From Pseudomonadota bacterium (GTDB lineage Bacteria > Desulfobacterota > Desulfobulbia > Desulfobulbales > Desulfurivibrionaceae): DNA of 48,405 bases. Shown here in pieces: positions 35,453 through 44,441 of this stretch; within the stretch, counting starts at the first letter, position 1, and every line of letters starts with the position of its first letter. Where the stretch lies: assembly GCA_018830485.1 (NCBI GenBank), contig JAHJRQ010000026.1, positions 1-48,405 of the forward strand. Reading direction: 5' to 3'. The notes below the pieces were generated by a model, which was given only the letters and a program-made list of their open reading frames with translations, searched no databases and was not told the origin of the DNA. The translations under genes were made by a program, and so were the position numbers.

Positions 35453-36063
35453 GAGGGCGTCACCCTGCTCTGTTTCGGGAGATCACGGTAGATGTTCATC
35501 CCCCCGGCCACAAATGATTCCGCTCCGATGGTGATATATTCCCTGGTCATTACCCGGCTGCCGATAAAGGTTTGTTCATATACCGCAACTCCGCCGTTGA
35601 TGATCGCCCCGGTGGCGATGTGGCAATGGTCGTGGATAATTGCGTCGTGCTCCACCAGGGCATGGGAATTGATGATGCAGTTGTTGCCGATGGTGGCCCC
35701 GGCATTGATCGTGGCCCCGTGCATGATGATGGAGCCTTCGCCGAGGCGGGCATGGGAGGAAAGATAGGCTCTGGGCGAGACGATGGTGGCGATCCTGGCG
35801 CCGGTTTCTTTGAGTTTGGTGTAAATTGCCAGCCGGGTTGACGGGCTTTTGATCTGCCCCACCGTGATCAGGAAATAATGATCCGGAACAAGTCGTGGGA
35901 TCTCCTCGTCGGTGCCGATGATTGGGTAATCGAGAATTCGGGCGCCCACCAGCTCGGTCTTGTCAAGGATGCCGGCAATTGCAAAACGTCCTTCCTGCTC
36001 GATGACATCGATGCAGGATTTGCAGTGGCCGCCGCCGCCGATGAGGATAAGGGAATTTTTCAT
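35449..36063 (-). CDS. legH: Sugar O/N-acetyltransferase of the NeuD/PglD/LegH type
   Basis: The 204-residue protein has an N-terminal Rossmann-like part (SLILIGGGGHCKSCIDVI) and a left-handed beta-helix of hexapeptide repeats (SSHARLGEGSIIMHGATINAGATIGNNCIINSHALVEHDAIIHDHCHIATGAIINGGV). Its position between legC and legI fits N-acetylation of the 4-amino sugar. It has four-base overlaps at both ends, so it is fully coupled. Confidence 0.85.
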   Translation of the reverse strand: MKNSLILIGGGGHCKSCIDVIEQEGRFAIAGILDKTELVGARILDYPIIGTDEEIPRLVPDHYFLITVGQIKSPSTRLAIYTKLKETGARIATIVSPRAYLSSHARLGEGSIIMHGATINAGATIGNNCIINSHALVEHDAIIHDHCHIATGAIINGGVAVYEQTFIGSRVMTREYITIGAESFVAGGMNIYRDLPKQSRVTPS

Positions 36064-37202
36064 AGGCGCACGCTGCTAGGGATGTTGACAATCCGCTCCG
36101 CCAGCCAGGTTGCGTTGACAAGTCCGTCGGTCCGGCAGTGGCCATAAATTTTCAACCGGTTGAGCAGGGTCCAGGCCGGGCGGGTCTGGATACCGGCCTC
36201 GTTGGTCTCCGCGAGAAACAGATCGCGGGTGGGGCGGTCTGTAAGCAGAATCGTGTTGAGCCAGTGGTTTGCCCTGGTGCCTTCGGGCTCGGCAACAAAA
36301 TCAATGGCCGGCTGGGTGCTGAAAAAATTTCGATACAGCTCTGCCAGTTCGCGTTTGTCGGCAAGAAAGCGGTCGAGGTTTTCAAGCTGGGCACAGGCCA
36401 GGGCGGCATTGAGGTTGGGCATGCGGTAATTGAATCCCACCTCGTCGTGCTCATAGAGATAGGGGTGCGGTTTTTTGGCCGTGGTGGTCAGGTGCTTGGC
36501 ATGCGCGGCCAGGGTCTTGTCATTGGTGACGATGGCGCCGCCGCCGCCGCAGGTGATGGTTTTGTTGCCGTTAAAGCTGTAAACGCCGAGGGTTCCGAAG
36601 GTGCCGGTCTGTTTTCCGACGCGGGTGCTGCCCAGGGATTCGGCTGCGTCTTCGATCAGGAAAAGATTATGTGTGCGGCAGAGGTCGGCAATTTCCTCTA
36701 TCCGGCAGGGATGGCCGAAGGTATGCATGGGCACGCAGGCGCGTATCCTTCTGCCCGTGGTCTTGTTGCGGCAGCTGTTTCCCGACTGTTCGGTGTGCTC
36801 TTCCAGAAAAGCCCGGAGAGCATCGGGGGAGAGGCCCATGGTGTCGCAGTCCACATCGAGAAAAACAGGTTGCGCCCCGCAGTAGGAGATGGCATTTGCC
36901 GTGGCGACAAAGGTAAGGGGCTGGGTGATGACCTCATCCCCCGCGGTCACGCCGGCAACCACCAAGGCCGCGTGCAGGGCCGCAGTGCCGTTAACGGTGG
37001 CAACCGCATGGCCGGTACCGGTGTAATCGCGCATCATCTCCTCAAATCGATCGACAAATTTTCCCACGGAGGAGACAAAGGTCGAATCGATGGTGGCGGC
37101 GAGATACTCCTTTTCCCTGCCGATGAATTTCGGCTCGTGCAGGGGGATGAAATCCCTGTTCGGGAAGAAAGAGCGAATTTGGCTGGTGACCGCTTCAAAC
37201 AT
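36060..37202 (-). CDS. legC: PLP-dependent sugar aminotransferase (DegT/DnrJ/EryC1 family, LegC-like)
   Basis: The 380-residue protein has the family PLP-lysine context SFNGNKTITCGGGGAIV (Lys214), the aspartate in IEDAAESLGS, and TFVATANAISYCGAQPVFLDVD. It adds an amino group at C4 of the 4-keto sugar made by LegB. The start is ATG 37202, overlapping the legB stop by eight bases. The frame extends to 37286 inside legB, which is rejected. Confidence 0.9.
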   Translation of the reverse strand: MFEAVTSQIRSFFPNRDFIPLHEPKFIGREKEYLAATIDSTFVSSVGKFVDRFEEMMRDYTGTGHAVATVNGTAALHAALVVAGVTAGDEVITQPLTFVATANAISYCGAQPVFLDVDCDTMGLSPDALRAFLEEHTEQSGNSCRNKTTGRRIRACVPMHTFGHPCRIEEIADLCRTHNLFLIEDAAESLGSTRVGKQTGTFGTLGVYSFNGNKTITCGGGGAIVTNDKTLAAHAKHLTTTAKKPHPYLYEHDEVGFNYRMPNLNAALACAQLENLDRFLADKRELAELYRNFFSTQPAIDFVAEPEGTRANHWLNTILLTDRPTRDLFLAETNEAGIQTRPAWTLLNRLKIYGHCRTDGLVNATWLAERIVNIPSSVRL

Positions 37203-38187
37203 TATAGATATGCGCCTTGTATTTGCCGAGGTTTGCCGGGTTGGCAAGCCAGGCAATGGTTTTTTCAAGCCCCTGGCGCAGGTCATGCTCAGGGGTAAAG
37301 CCGGTCAGGTTGTGGATCTTGGTGTTGTCGCACCAGAGCCTGAACACCTCGGATTTGGAGGGGCGGAGCCGGGCCTCCTCGGTCACGATTTCAATGGTGC
37401 TTCCCATGAGTTCCTTGATGGTATCAACAACCTGGCCCATGGTCACTTCGTAGTTCGAGCCGATGTTGACGGTTTCGCCGATGCACTGGTCGCATTCCGC
37501 CAAGGCGATGAAACCGCGGCAGGTGTCGGTGACGTAATTCAGGTCACGGGTGGGGGAGAGATCGCCCAGCTTCAGTTGCGAAACCCCCTTGGCAATCTGG
37601 GTGATGATGGTGGGGATGATCGCCCGGGCAGACTGGCGGGGACCGTAGGTGTTGAACGGGCGGGCGATAACCACCGGCAACTCGAAGGCATTGTAAAAAC
37701 TCATGGCCATGCAGTCGGCGCCTATCTTTGTGGCGCTGTAGGGCGACTGCGGTTGCAGGGGGTGTTTTTCGTCGATGGGCACATACTGGGCTGTACCGTA
37801 TACCTCCGAGGTGGAGGTATGGATGACCTTGGCGCATCCGTTTTCCAGCGCCGCCTGGCAGATGTTGAGAGTCCCCTTGATATTGGTGTCCACATAGCTG
37901 TCCGGGGCCACGTAGGAGTAGGGAATGGCAATAAGGGCCGCCAGATGGAAGACGATATCCACATTTTTGCTGATGTGTTTGCAGTAATGCGGGTCGCGGA
38001 CATCGCCGGTGAGCACTTCGATCTCACCCAGACAATCGAGGTCTTCCAGCCAGCCCCAGGAATTGAAGGAGTTGTATTGGCTGAGAGCCTTCACCTGTGC
38101 GCCTTTGGCGACCAGCATCTCGGTCAGGTGTGAGCCGATGAAGCCGTCCGCGCCGGTGACCAAAATGGTTTTGTCTCGTATGTTCAT
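37195..38187 (-). CDS. legB: NDP-sugar 4,6-dehydratase (extended SDR, LegB-like)
   Basis: The 330-residue protein has the nucleotide loop TGADGFIGSH (12-18) and the active-site YxxxK at Tyr150-Lys154 (SPYSATKIGAD), with TSEVYG and RPFNTYGPRQSARAIIP. It makes the 4-keto-6-deoxy intermediate. It starts 27 bases after maf, so it is the first pathway gene in the operon. Confidence 0.9.
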   Translation of the reverse strand: MNIRDKTILVTGADGFIGSHLTEMLVAKGAQVKALSQYNSFNSWGWLEDLDCLGEIEVLTGDVRDPHYCKHISKNVDIVFHLAALIAIPYSYVAPDSYVDTNIKGTLNICQAALENGCAKVIHTSTSEVYGTAQYVPIDEKHPLQPQSPYSATKIGADCMAMSFYNAFELPVVIARPFNTYGPRQSARAIIPTIITQIAKGVSQLKLGDLSPTRDLNYVTDTCRGFIALAECDQCIGETVNIGSNYEVTMGQVVDTIKELMGSTIEIVTEEARLRPSKSEVFRLWCDNTKIHNLTGFTPEHDLRQGLEKTIAWLANPANLGKYKAHIYNV

Positions 38188-38214
38188 GGCATGCTTATTT
38201 GTTGTCTGTGCGGA

Positions 38215-41112
38215 TTATTGCACGCAGTTTGTTGTGGTTTCGATGGCTTGCATTTTCCCCTTTAAAAGAAGGTACGCCTCCTTGGCCGGCTCCAATTGTC
38301 CGGCCGCCAGATAGCAATCGCCGATTTTTTTGAGCAGGTGCACGCGTTCCGGCAAAATGGCGAAGCATTTTTCGTAGGCAGCAAGTGCCTCTTCATGCTG
38401 CGCTGCTTCAGCCAGGGAATCCCCGATTCCCTCCCAATATACGACATAGGCGCTGTCCAGGGAAACCGCCTTGCTCAGGTGTGCCAGGCCCTGTGAGTAT
38501 TGGTCCAGGGCAAAATGCATATCCGTAAGATTGATATGCAGTGTAGGGTCGTCCGGCGTCAACAGCAGAGCATTGTCGAATGCTTTGATCGCCTCGGAAT
38601 AGTCGTTCTCTTGTGCGAGGATAATGCCGCGCTCAAGATGGAATCGCGCGATTCGCTCCGGGCCGAGTATCTCGGCAAGACGTTGGCCTGCAGCCAGATC
38701 GGCAAGCCATCCGTCGATCACCCCCACGGCCTTTTTTAAATTTTTCGCTTCAGGAGTCTGTTTGATCTCGTTCAATGCCTGATCGCACAGCACAACGAGC
38801 TGATTCACTACTCCCGCATGGTCCGGCGCATAGCGGAGCCCCTTAATGAGCAGCCTCCGGGAAGTTGCCTTGTCCATCTCCCTGAAGAAGGCCGCATATT
38901 TCATGTACGCTTCTCCCTGGTGTTGGCGGAAGGATTCAATTTTTGCAGCATAGCCCGGGTCTATTGCCACAGCCTTGACAAAAAGGGCTTCCGCCTGCGC
39001 ATATTCGGTGTAATGCGCAGCGACCCAGCCCTGGAGGAAAATCACCTCTGCCGATTCCGGCAGAAGCGTGGCGAGGCGGCTTATCAGGGGACGGGCGAGA
39101 TTCAGGTTGCCTGCTTTATAATAGAGTTGCGCCAGTGCAAGGATTGTCTCGGCATCGTCGGAGTCCGACCCGTTCGCTCGCAGGGCGGCAAGCAGTTTTT
39201 CTTCCGTTTTGAGGAAGGTGACGTCATGTGCCAGGGTTTCGGTCAGCATGGGAAGCACCTCCCGCCGGATCTCATTGATCTGGAGAAAGCGCTCGATGTT
39301 TTTTTGCAGCCACTCGACATAGCGATTCGGGTCGTTGGCCAAAGAGCCGATAACATGTTTCTGCTGCTCGCTCCGGCGAAGACCTGCCATGGTGACCTCC
39401 TGCAGCAGGGGCCAGATGCCGCTTTCAGTGTCGAGCCTTTTGTTGAGTTTGTCCAATTCCTCGACCTTTTTTCTGATAGAAGCGGGGAGGTCATTAAAAG
39501 AGCGATAACGGGCAACGCTTATTTTTGGGGTTTTTGCAAAATGCTGCAAAATATTTCGCGACAGCGTGTCCGTCTTTTCAAGAATCTTGATGATGTCCCG
39601 GCCGAGTGTGGCGACCCGGTCAAACTCCTGTAAAAAACGTTCTCGCCGCTGGTCTTGTTTCTGTCCGTCCGTTGGCCGCAGTTTTTCCTTTATTTCCATT
39701 GGGTTCGTGCAGTAAAGATCCAGCACTTCCTGCAGCGGCATTACTTGTGTGCCTTCGATGTGTGCGCCGCCTTCGGTTGCATTAATGTAGACGCCTTCCT
39801 GTTTCTTGATCATGCTTTCGAAGAAGAGCTTATTGCTGAGGAAGCCCCGGTCGGACAACACCTTGCCGCCGTCAATGCCGTCAAGCCAGACGGCGTTCGC
39901 GTTACCATTTTGCAAGGCCTCTCCGAGGTCCTGTGTTTGCAGGACCGCGTGGGAAGAATGGCTCTTCGTGGAGGAAAAGGCGAGATCCTGGCCCACGAAA
40001 ACGATGGGCGAGCTGCCCATGATAATTGCGGCGAGAAAATTCAGATGGGCAACGGTGCTGGCGCCGGGGGTCACTATATTGTCGCCCATGAGGCTCACCA
40101 TCCAGGTCTCGATGGGTTTTGCCCCGAAACACCAGAAGACCTGTTCCGCCGGAAATAATTTGATCATCTTGCTGCTGGCCCAGGACATGCAAAGCAGAGA
40201 GGTGTCATGCACCTGCGGGGCAACTCCGGCCACTTTTTCAAAAATCAATTCCAGGGGATCAATGGTTCCGATCAGGTCGGGCATTATGCCATGGGCAATC
40301 AGGGTCGGCAGGGCGGAGTCCACGGCGATGATCAACGCTTTTCCTTTTGCCTCCTTGAGAAGATGCACGTTCTTGTCAAGGGAAGGCCCGGCCGCCACCA
40401 GGATGGCGGGGAGTCCGGTGAATTTTTGGGCAAGCTCCATCAGGAGGCGATCGTGATGCATGGAGTTGAGATGTTGGAGCCGGTTGCCCAGAAAGTCTTT
40501 CCCCATATGGGCAACGGTAATGCCTTCGATATTGAAGGAGCTGCAATGATTATAAATGGCCTCATGGAGTGAGCTGTATTGTTCATGATTGAGTGCGAAG
40601 GAAGGAAGATGCTGCAGGTTTTGGATATTCTCAAGTTGCATGGCCTTGTGCGCCGGGGACATAATCGCACCAACGTCCAGGTCCGGTCCGATGCCGAGGA
40701 TGACCCGGGGGTCGGAGAGCAGTGGAGTCAGGTCCAGGGCGTGCAGGGCGTGCAGGAAGATGCCTGCGTTCGGTTCAAAAATAGCCAGGTGTCTGACCAT
40801 TGGCCGTTGCTGGATCAAGGCGAGCGGAGCGTAGCCGAGCCCCATTCCGGTCAGCGTGAGTATCCCATTGAAATTTTCCGCCACAACGTCAAGGAATTGA
40901 CGGGCTTCGATCTCGGGGGCATCTTTGATATGGAGTGATACTCGGTCGCCTTCTTGGTTGTTGACCCAAAGGTTGGGTTTGCCGTTGGGTGCCGGGCAAA
41001 CTTCTCCCGCCGGTTCGAGTGGAAAGTGGGTCAAAAATTCCCACACCTGGAGGTGATTCTTCTTCAGGGTCGCCATGTTCTTTTTGAGCAAATCTTGTGC
41101 ATTGGCGGGCAT
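38215..41112 (-). CDS. maf: Maf-type motility-associated glycosyltransferase with TPR tail
   Basis: The protein is 965 residues from ATG 41112, with a TTG alternative 33 bases further upstream. Residues about 30-480 are the MptE/DUF115-like Maf domain, with VWVNNQEGDRV-type start, AGPSLDKNVHLLKEAKGKALIIAVDSALPTLIAHGIMPDLIGTIDPLE and FVGQDLAFSSTKSHSSH. From about 640 come tetratricopeptide-like repeats (AQLYYKAGNLNLARPLIS, FLQGWVAAHYTEYAQAEALF, ...AYEKCFAILPERVHLLKKIGDCYLAAGQ). Maf proteins transfer nonulosonic acids to Ser/Thr of flagellin. It is the first gene of the operon, divergent from fliC, with a sigma-54 promoter upstream. TPR repeats may bind unfolded flagellin; that is inference. 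Confidence 0.9.
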   Translation of the reverse strand: MPANAQDLLKKNMATLKKNHLQVWEFLTHFPLEPAGEVCPAPNGKPNLWVNNQEGDRVSLHIKDAPEIEARQFLDVVAENFNGILTLTGMGLGYAPLALIQQRPMVRHLAIFEPNAGIFLHALHALDLTPLLSDPRVILGIGPDLDVGAIMSPAHKAMQLENIQNLQHLPSFALNHEQYSSLHEAIYNHCSSFNIEGITVAHMGKDFLGNRLQHLNSMHHDRLLMELAQKFTGLPAILVAAGPSLDKNVHLLKEAKGKALIIAVDSALPTLIAHGIMPDLIGTIDPLELIFEKVAGVAPQVHDTSLLCMSWASSKMIKLFPAEQVFWCFGAKPIETWMVSLMGDNIVTPGASTVAHLNFLAAIIMGSSPIVFVGQDLAFSSTKSHSSHAVLQTQDLGEALQNGNANAVWLDGIDGGKVLSDRGFLSNKLFFESMIKKQEGVYINATEGGAHIEGTQVMPLQEVLDLYCTNPMEIKEKLRPTDGQKQDQRRERFLQEFDRVATLGRDIIKILEKTDTLSRNILQHFAKTPKISVARYRSFNDLPASIRKKVEELDKLNKRLDTESGIWPLLQEVTMAGLRRSEQQKHVIGSLANDPNRYVEWLQKNIERFLQINEIRREVLPMLTETLAHDVTFLKTEEKLLAALRANGSDSDDAETILALAQLYYKAGNLNLARPLISRLATLLPESAEVIFLQGWVAAHYTEYAQAEALFVKAVAIDPGYAAKIESFRQHQGEAYMKYAAFFREMDKATSRRLLIKGLRYAPDHAGVVNQLVVLCDQALNEIKQTPEAKNLKKAVGVIDGWLADLAAGQRLAEILGPERIARFHLERGIILAQENDYSEAIKAFDNALLLTPDDPTLHINLTDMHFALDQYSQGLAHLSKAVSLDSAYVVYWEGIGDSLAEAAQHEEALAAYEKCFAILPERVHLLKKIGDCYLAAGQLEPAKEAYLLLKGKMQAIETTTNCVQ

Positions 41113-41181
41113 GGTGGCCTCTTTTTGCTTGGGTGATCGTTTCAAGTGGCGCCGGGTTATAAGTGGTTCTGCTGATTGTTA

Positions 41182-41197
41182 AGCAATATCCGTGCCG
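41182..41197 (-). promoter_or_regulatory. Sigma-54 promoter of the maf/legionaminic acid operon
   Basis: Minus strand CGGCACGGATATTGCT against the consensus TGGCACG-N4-TTGCT: only the first base differs, with GG-N10-GC spacing. It stands about 70 bases before the maf ATG and would give a leader of about 60 bases. Control by a flagellar NtrC-type activator is inferred. No activator gene is in the window. Confidence 0.85.
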
Positions 41198-41406
41198 TTG
41201 TGGTGGATTCTGAAATAGTCGGAGCGGTTTTTGCATATTATAAATGAATGATCGGCATGATTGGCGTGATTCATGAAGAAAAAGGAGAAAAGAGTATTCT
41301 CAGCGGTCGGATCGGAGGCAGTGGGCTTGCCTCGTGACGGCTTTCTGAAAACATTTTTACATGGCAGGGGTTGATCCAAAAAAGACTGTCCTGTGATGAA
41401 ATTTTT

Positions 41407-41433
41407 TAAAGTTATGGTTCCGCTGGTCGATAC
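41407..41433 (+). promoter_or_regulatory. Sigma-28 (FliA) promoter of fliC
   Basis: TAAAGTTA (41407-41414), exactly 11 bases, then GTCGATAC (41426-41433): 13 of 16 matches to TAAAGTTT-N11-GCCGATAA. It gives a leader of about 190 bases before the fliC ATG. Confidence 0.85.
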
Positions 41434-41470
41434 GCAGGGTGAAGTACCCTTGTGAACCGTTCGGGAGAAG

Positions 41471-41624
41471 GTTTTTTCTTGTTGAAAAAACAATTTGCAT
41501 TACCGAGGAGGTGAGGCGCGACCGGAAGCAGTTGATCAGTATGTTTACTTGTAAAGCGGCATGGGAAACCATGCCAACCTGACCAAGAGGGAACGGATTC
41601 CCTCATTAAAACACCTCATGGAGG
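41471..41624 (+). promoter_or_regulatory. Structured fliC leader with hairpins and GGA motifs (possible CsrA target)
   Basis: In order: hairpin GTTTTTTC/GAAAAAAC (41471-41491); hairpin GGCATGG-GAAA-CCATGCC with a GNRA tetraloop (41558-41575); hairpin GAGGGAA-CGGA-TTCCCTC whose loop shows GGA (41587-41604); and a four-base CCTC/GAGG pairing (41614-41624) across the Shine-Dalgarno GGAGG. CsrA binds GGA in hairpin loops and at the ribosome site, and represses flagellin in other bacteria. The link here is inferred; neither csrA nor fliW is in the window. Confidence 0.6.
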
Positions 41625-41631
41625 AAACATC

Positions 41632-44298
41632 ATGGCTTTAAGAATTAACACCAACATCGCAGCCCTGACTGCTCACACGAACATGATCAAGAACGACAAC
41701 GGTTTGAGTGCGTCTCTTGAGAGGTTGTCTTCAGGTCTGCGGATCAACAGGGCCGCGGATGACGCTTCGGGCATGGCTATTGCCGACGCCTTGAAGTCTC
41801 AGGTTCTTGGCCTTGGCCAGGCAGTCCGGAATGCCAATGACGGTATCTCCATGGTGCAAACCGCGGACGGCGCTCTGGATGAGTCCATCAAAATCGTCAA
41901 TACCATTAAAACCAAGGCCATCCAGGCAGCTCAGGACGGGCAGACCACCGATTCCCGCAAGGCGATTCAGTCCGACATCACCAAGCTGCTGGAAGAGTTG
42001 GACATCATCGCCAAAACCACGGCATTTAACGGCCAGAAGCTGCTCTCCGGTAACTTCACCAACAAGAAATTCCAGGTTGGCGCGTATTCCGGCGAGACGG
42101 TTTCCATCTCCATCGGTTCTTCAGAGTCCACCAAAGTGGGTCATATCTCAGCTTCAACACTGACCTTCGGTGGTGAGGGCACTGCGGAGTTGGCCATCTA
42201 CAGTAACCTGCAGAATCAGACCTACACCCTGAACTCCGTTGAGATCGCCTACGACAACACCAGGGAAAACAGCCTTGGCGCGGTGGCGGATGCGATCAAC
42301 AAACTGAGCGACGTGTTGGGTATCACTGCAGCGGCTTCGGTAAGCAAAACCACCGACAACAACATCGTTGCCGGGACCACCGATTCCACCTTTGCCATCA
42401 ATGGCGTCAATATCGGCGCAGTAGCCGTGTCGGAAAACGATGCGGATGGCGCCTTGGTTTCCGCGATCAATCAGAAAACCGATCAGCACGGTGTCTTCGC
42501 CTCTGTGGACCAGGAAGGCAAATTAACCCTGACCTCCAACGACCAGCGGGCCATCGAAGTGACCCAGGGCACCGCTACCACCACCGTTCTCGGTAACACT
42601 GCCTCCATGTCCACCCTGGGCCAGATCACTCTGACCCAGCAGGGCACCGGCGAGATCGTTATCAACAATCGGGCCGGCGGACAGGCTGTCGCGTTGTTGG
42701 ATAATGCTCTGGAGTTGACCGGGGTGACCACCACCACGGTTTCTTCCACCTTGGCTTCGGGATCTTCAATTGCTGCAGCATCAACCATCGGCGCCAACTC
42801 CACCCTGAAGGTCGGAACCGCCCTTGTGGCAATTTCCGGAGCGGTTTTTACCACAGGGAGCAGCACAATCGGTTCCGGTTCCGTGCTCAATTCCGGGACC
42901 ATGATTGCTGCCGGAACAACTCTTGAGGGGGATCTCACCAACTCTGGTGCAATTACCGCAACCGGTACCCTTGGGAGTGGGTCGACAATTGCGAGTGGCA
43001 CCGTCATCGGGTTGGGTACAACCCTTCAGGGGACCTTTTCCGACGGTCTTCTGGCAGGGGTAACCACAGCTGTTACCACTTTGGCTACCGGTTCGATTAT
43101 CAGCTCCGGCACCATTGCGGTTGGTAGCTCTATGCTTACTGCTGATTATACCGCGAATTCAGCTACTATTGATGCCTCTGGCACATCAGTATCGGGGCTG
43201 TATACTATCATCACCTCGGGCGGTGGCATTAGTGGTCCTACCACTTTCACTAATGGTGGTGCGACCCTTGCTATCGGCTCAAGTTTGCTCTCTTCCGGGC
43301 AGTCGTTCACAGCAGGATCATCGCTTGGTGTTAATTTCACCACCAGTGGCGCTACGGTCACGACCACAGCCGACATGACCCTGACGACCGGCACCGTCAT
43401 TGCGAGTGGTTCCGTCCTTACGGAGGATACCAGTCTTTCTGCCAATGCCTATGTCGGTGCTGGCACCACCTTTACCCTGACCGCCGACATGACCTTGGCG
43501 GCAGGATCCAATCTCACGACCAGTGGCACATTGGGAGATGATACAACCCTTTCCAATGCGTGGTACAATACCGGGGCAATCAGTGTTGCCGGTGGCAGCA
43601 TGACTTTGGGAGCGAACTCCTCTCTTGCCACTGCTTCTGTTCTGGCAGAGGGTTCTTCCATCGGCGGCACCGTGACCCTGGCCAATGCCGAGACCGTGGA
43701 CAGCGCCACCGATATGCGGTTGGCAGGGGGCTCCACCCTGGCCTCCGGCAGCACCATCACCGCCGGTACCTTTTTGACCAACGATGTGGTGGCCAACGAT
43801 GGCGTAACTTATAGGGCGGGCGCTGCTCTTGCCGCCGATATCGTCACTTCCGGCAGTACCAGCATCACCAAGACCATGACCTTGAATGGCGGGTCGATCC
43901 TGGCGGCCGGCAGCACCTTGGCGGCCAACAGCGTTGCTGCAGAGAATGCCGCGATTGGCAGCACTTCTGCTGCCGTAGCGTCTCGGCTTTCCGATGTCAA
44001 TGTGACCAGCCAGGCTGGTGCCCAGACTGCTATTGCGGTTGCCGATGCGGCCCTGAAGGGCTTGGATAAGGTGCGGTCCGACCTCGGTTCTGTACAGAAC
44101 CAGTTGGTCTCCACCATTGCCAACCTTTCCGCCACCAAGGTTAACATCGCGGCTGCTGAGTCGTCCATCCGCGACGTTGACTTTGCCGAGGAAGCAGCCA
44201 ACTTCTCCAAGATGCAGATCCTGAACCAGGCAAGCTCCTTTGCCATGGCCCAGGCCAATGCCAGCAGCCAGACCGTTCTGAGCCTGCTGCAGGGGTAA
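41632..44298 (+). CDS. fliC: Flagellin FliC with an unusually long repeat-rich central domain
   Basis: The 888-residue filament protein has a normal N-terminal D0/D1 (1 to about 175, MALRINTNIAALTAHTN, LERLSSGLRINRAADDASGMAIA) and C-terminal D1/D0 (about 790-888, ending MQILNQASSFAMAQANASSQTVLSLLQG). Residues about 180-365 form a flagellin-IN-like D2 part. About 370-780 are Ser/Thr/Gly/Ala-rich tandem repeats; most bacterial flagellins are 250-550 residues in total. No Cys. GGAGG lies just before the ATG at 41632. Maf is divergent next to it, so this is the likely glycosylation target. It is transcribed from a sigma-28 promoter and followed by a terminator. Confidence 0.95.
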   Translation: MALRINTNIAALTAHTNMIKNDNGLSASLERLSSGLRINRAADDASGMAIADALKSQVLGLGQAVRNANDGISMVQTADGALDESIKIVNTIKTKAIQAAQDGQTTDSRKAIQSDITKLLEELDIIAKTTAFNGQKLLSGNFTNKKFQVGAYSGETVSISIGSSESTKVGHISASTLTFGGEGTAELAIYSNLQNQTYTLNSVEIAYDNTRENSLGAVADAINKLSDVLGITAAASVSKTTDNNIVAGTTDSTFAINGVNIGAVAVSENDADGALVSAINQKTDQHGVFASVDQEGKLTLTSNDQRAIEVTQGTATTTVLGNTASMSTLGQITLTQQGTGEIVINNRAGGQAVALLDNALELTGVTTTTVSSTLASGSSIAAASTIGANSTLKVGTALVAISGAVFTTGSSTIGSGSVLNSGTMIAAGTTLEGDLTNSGAITATGTLGSGSTIASGTVIGLGTTLQGTFSDGLLAGVTTAVTTLATGSIISSGTIAVGSSMLTADYTANSATIDASGTSVSGLYTIITSGGGISGPTTFTNGGATLAIGSSLLSSGQSFTAGSSLGVNFTTSGATVTTTADMTLTTGTVIASGSVLTEDTSLSANAYVGAGTTFTLTADMTLAAGSNLTTSGTLGDDTTLSNAWYNTGAISVAGGSMTLGANSSLATASVLAEGSSIGGTVTLANAETVDSATDMRLAGGSTLASGSTITAGTFLTNDVVANDGVTYRAGAALAADIVTSGSTSITKTMTLNGGSILAAGSTLAANSVAAENAAIGSTSAAVASRLSDVNVTSQAGAQTAIAVADAALKGLDKVRSDLGSVQNQLVSTIANLSATKVNIAAAESSIRDVDFAEEAANFSKMQILNQASSFAMAQANASSQTVLSLLQG
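42739..43971 (+). repeat. Ser/Thr/Gly-rich tandem repeats inside fliC
   Basis: About 410 codons made of degenerate units of 20-25 residues close to MTLxxGSxLAxGSxLxxGTxL (for example starting at residues about 448, 484, 582, 620, 657, 695 and 749). Their regular small-residue and beta-branched spacing suggests a beta-solenoid. At the DNA level the units share short GGCAGC and ACCAT strings but are diverged, so they are old. Confidence 0.8.
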
Positions 44299-44394
44299 GG
44301 GGAGAAGGGGAAGGGTCCGAGGTGAAAGGTTCAAGGTAAATGTAAGGGCCGGACACCACGGACCGATCTCGGTGGAACAAGATAACCTCAACAG

Positions 44395-44431
44395 GGGGCG
44401 ATGGCCGTAACAGGCTGTCGCCCCTTTTTTT
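44395..44431 (+). terminator. Rho-independent terminator after fliC
   Basis: A 12-bp stem GGGGCGATGGCC/GGCTGTCGCCCC (44395-44406 with 44413-44424, two wobble pairs) around GTAACA, then seven Ts. It separates fliC from the fliD operon. Confidence 0.95.
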
Positions 44432-44441
44432 GTAAAAATGT

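Noticed and set aside
36138-38133. Two long plus-strand open frames over legC and legB (386 and 347 codons)
   Set aside because: Antisense shadows of the aminotransferase and dehydratase, with Gly/Val/Arg-rich composition and no motif.
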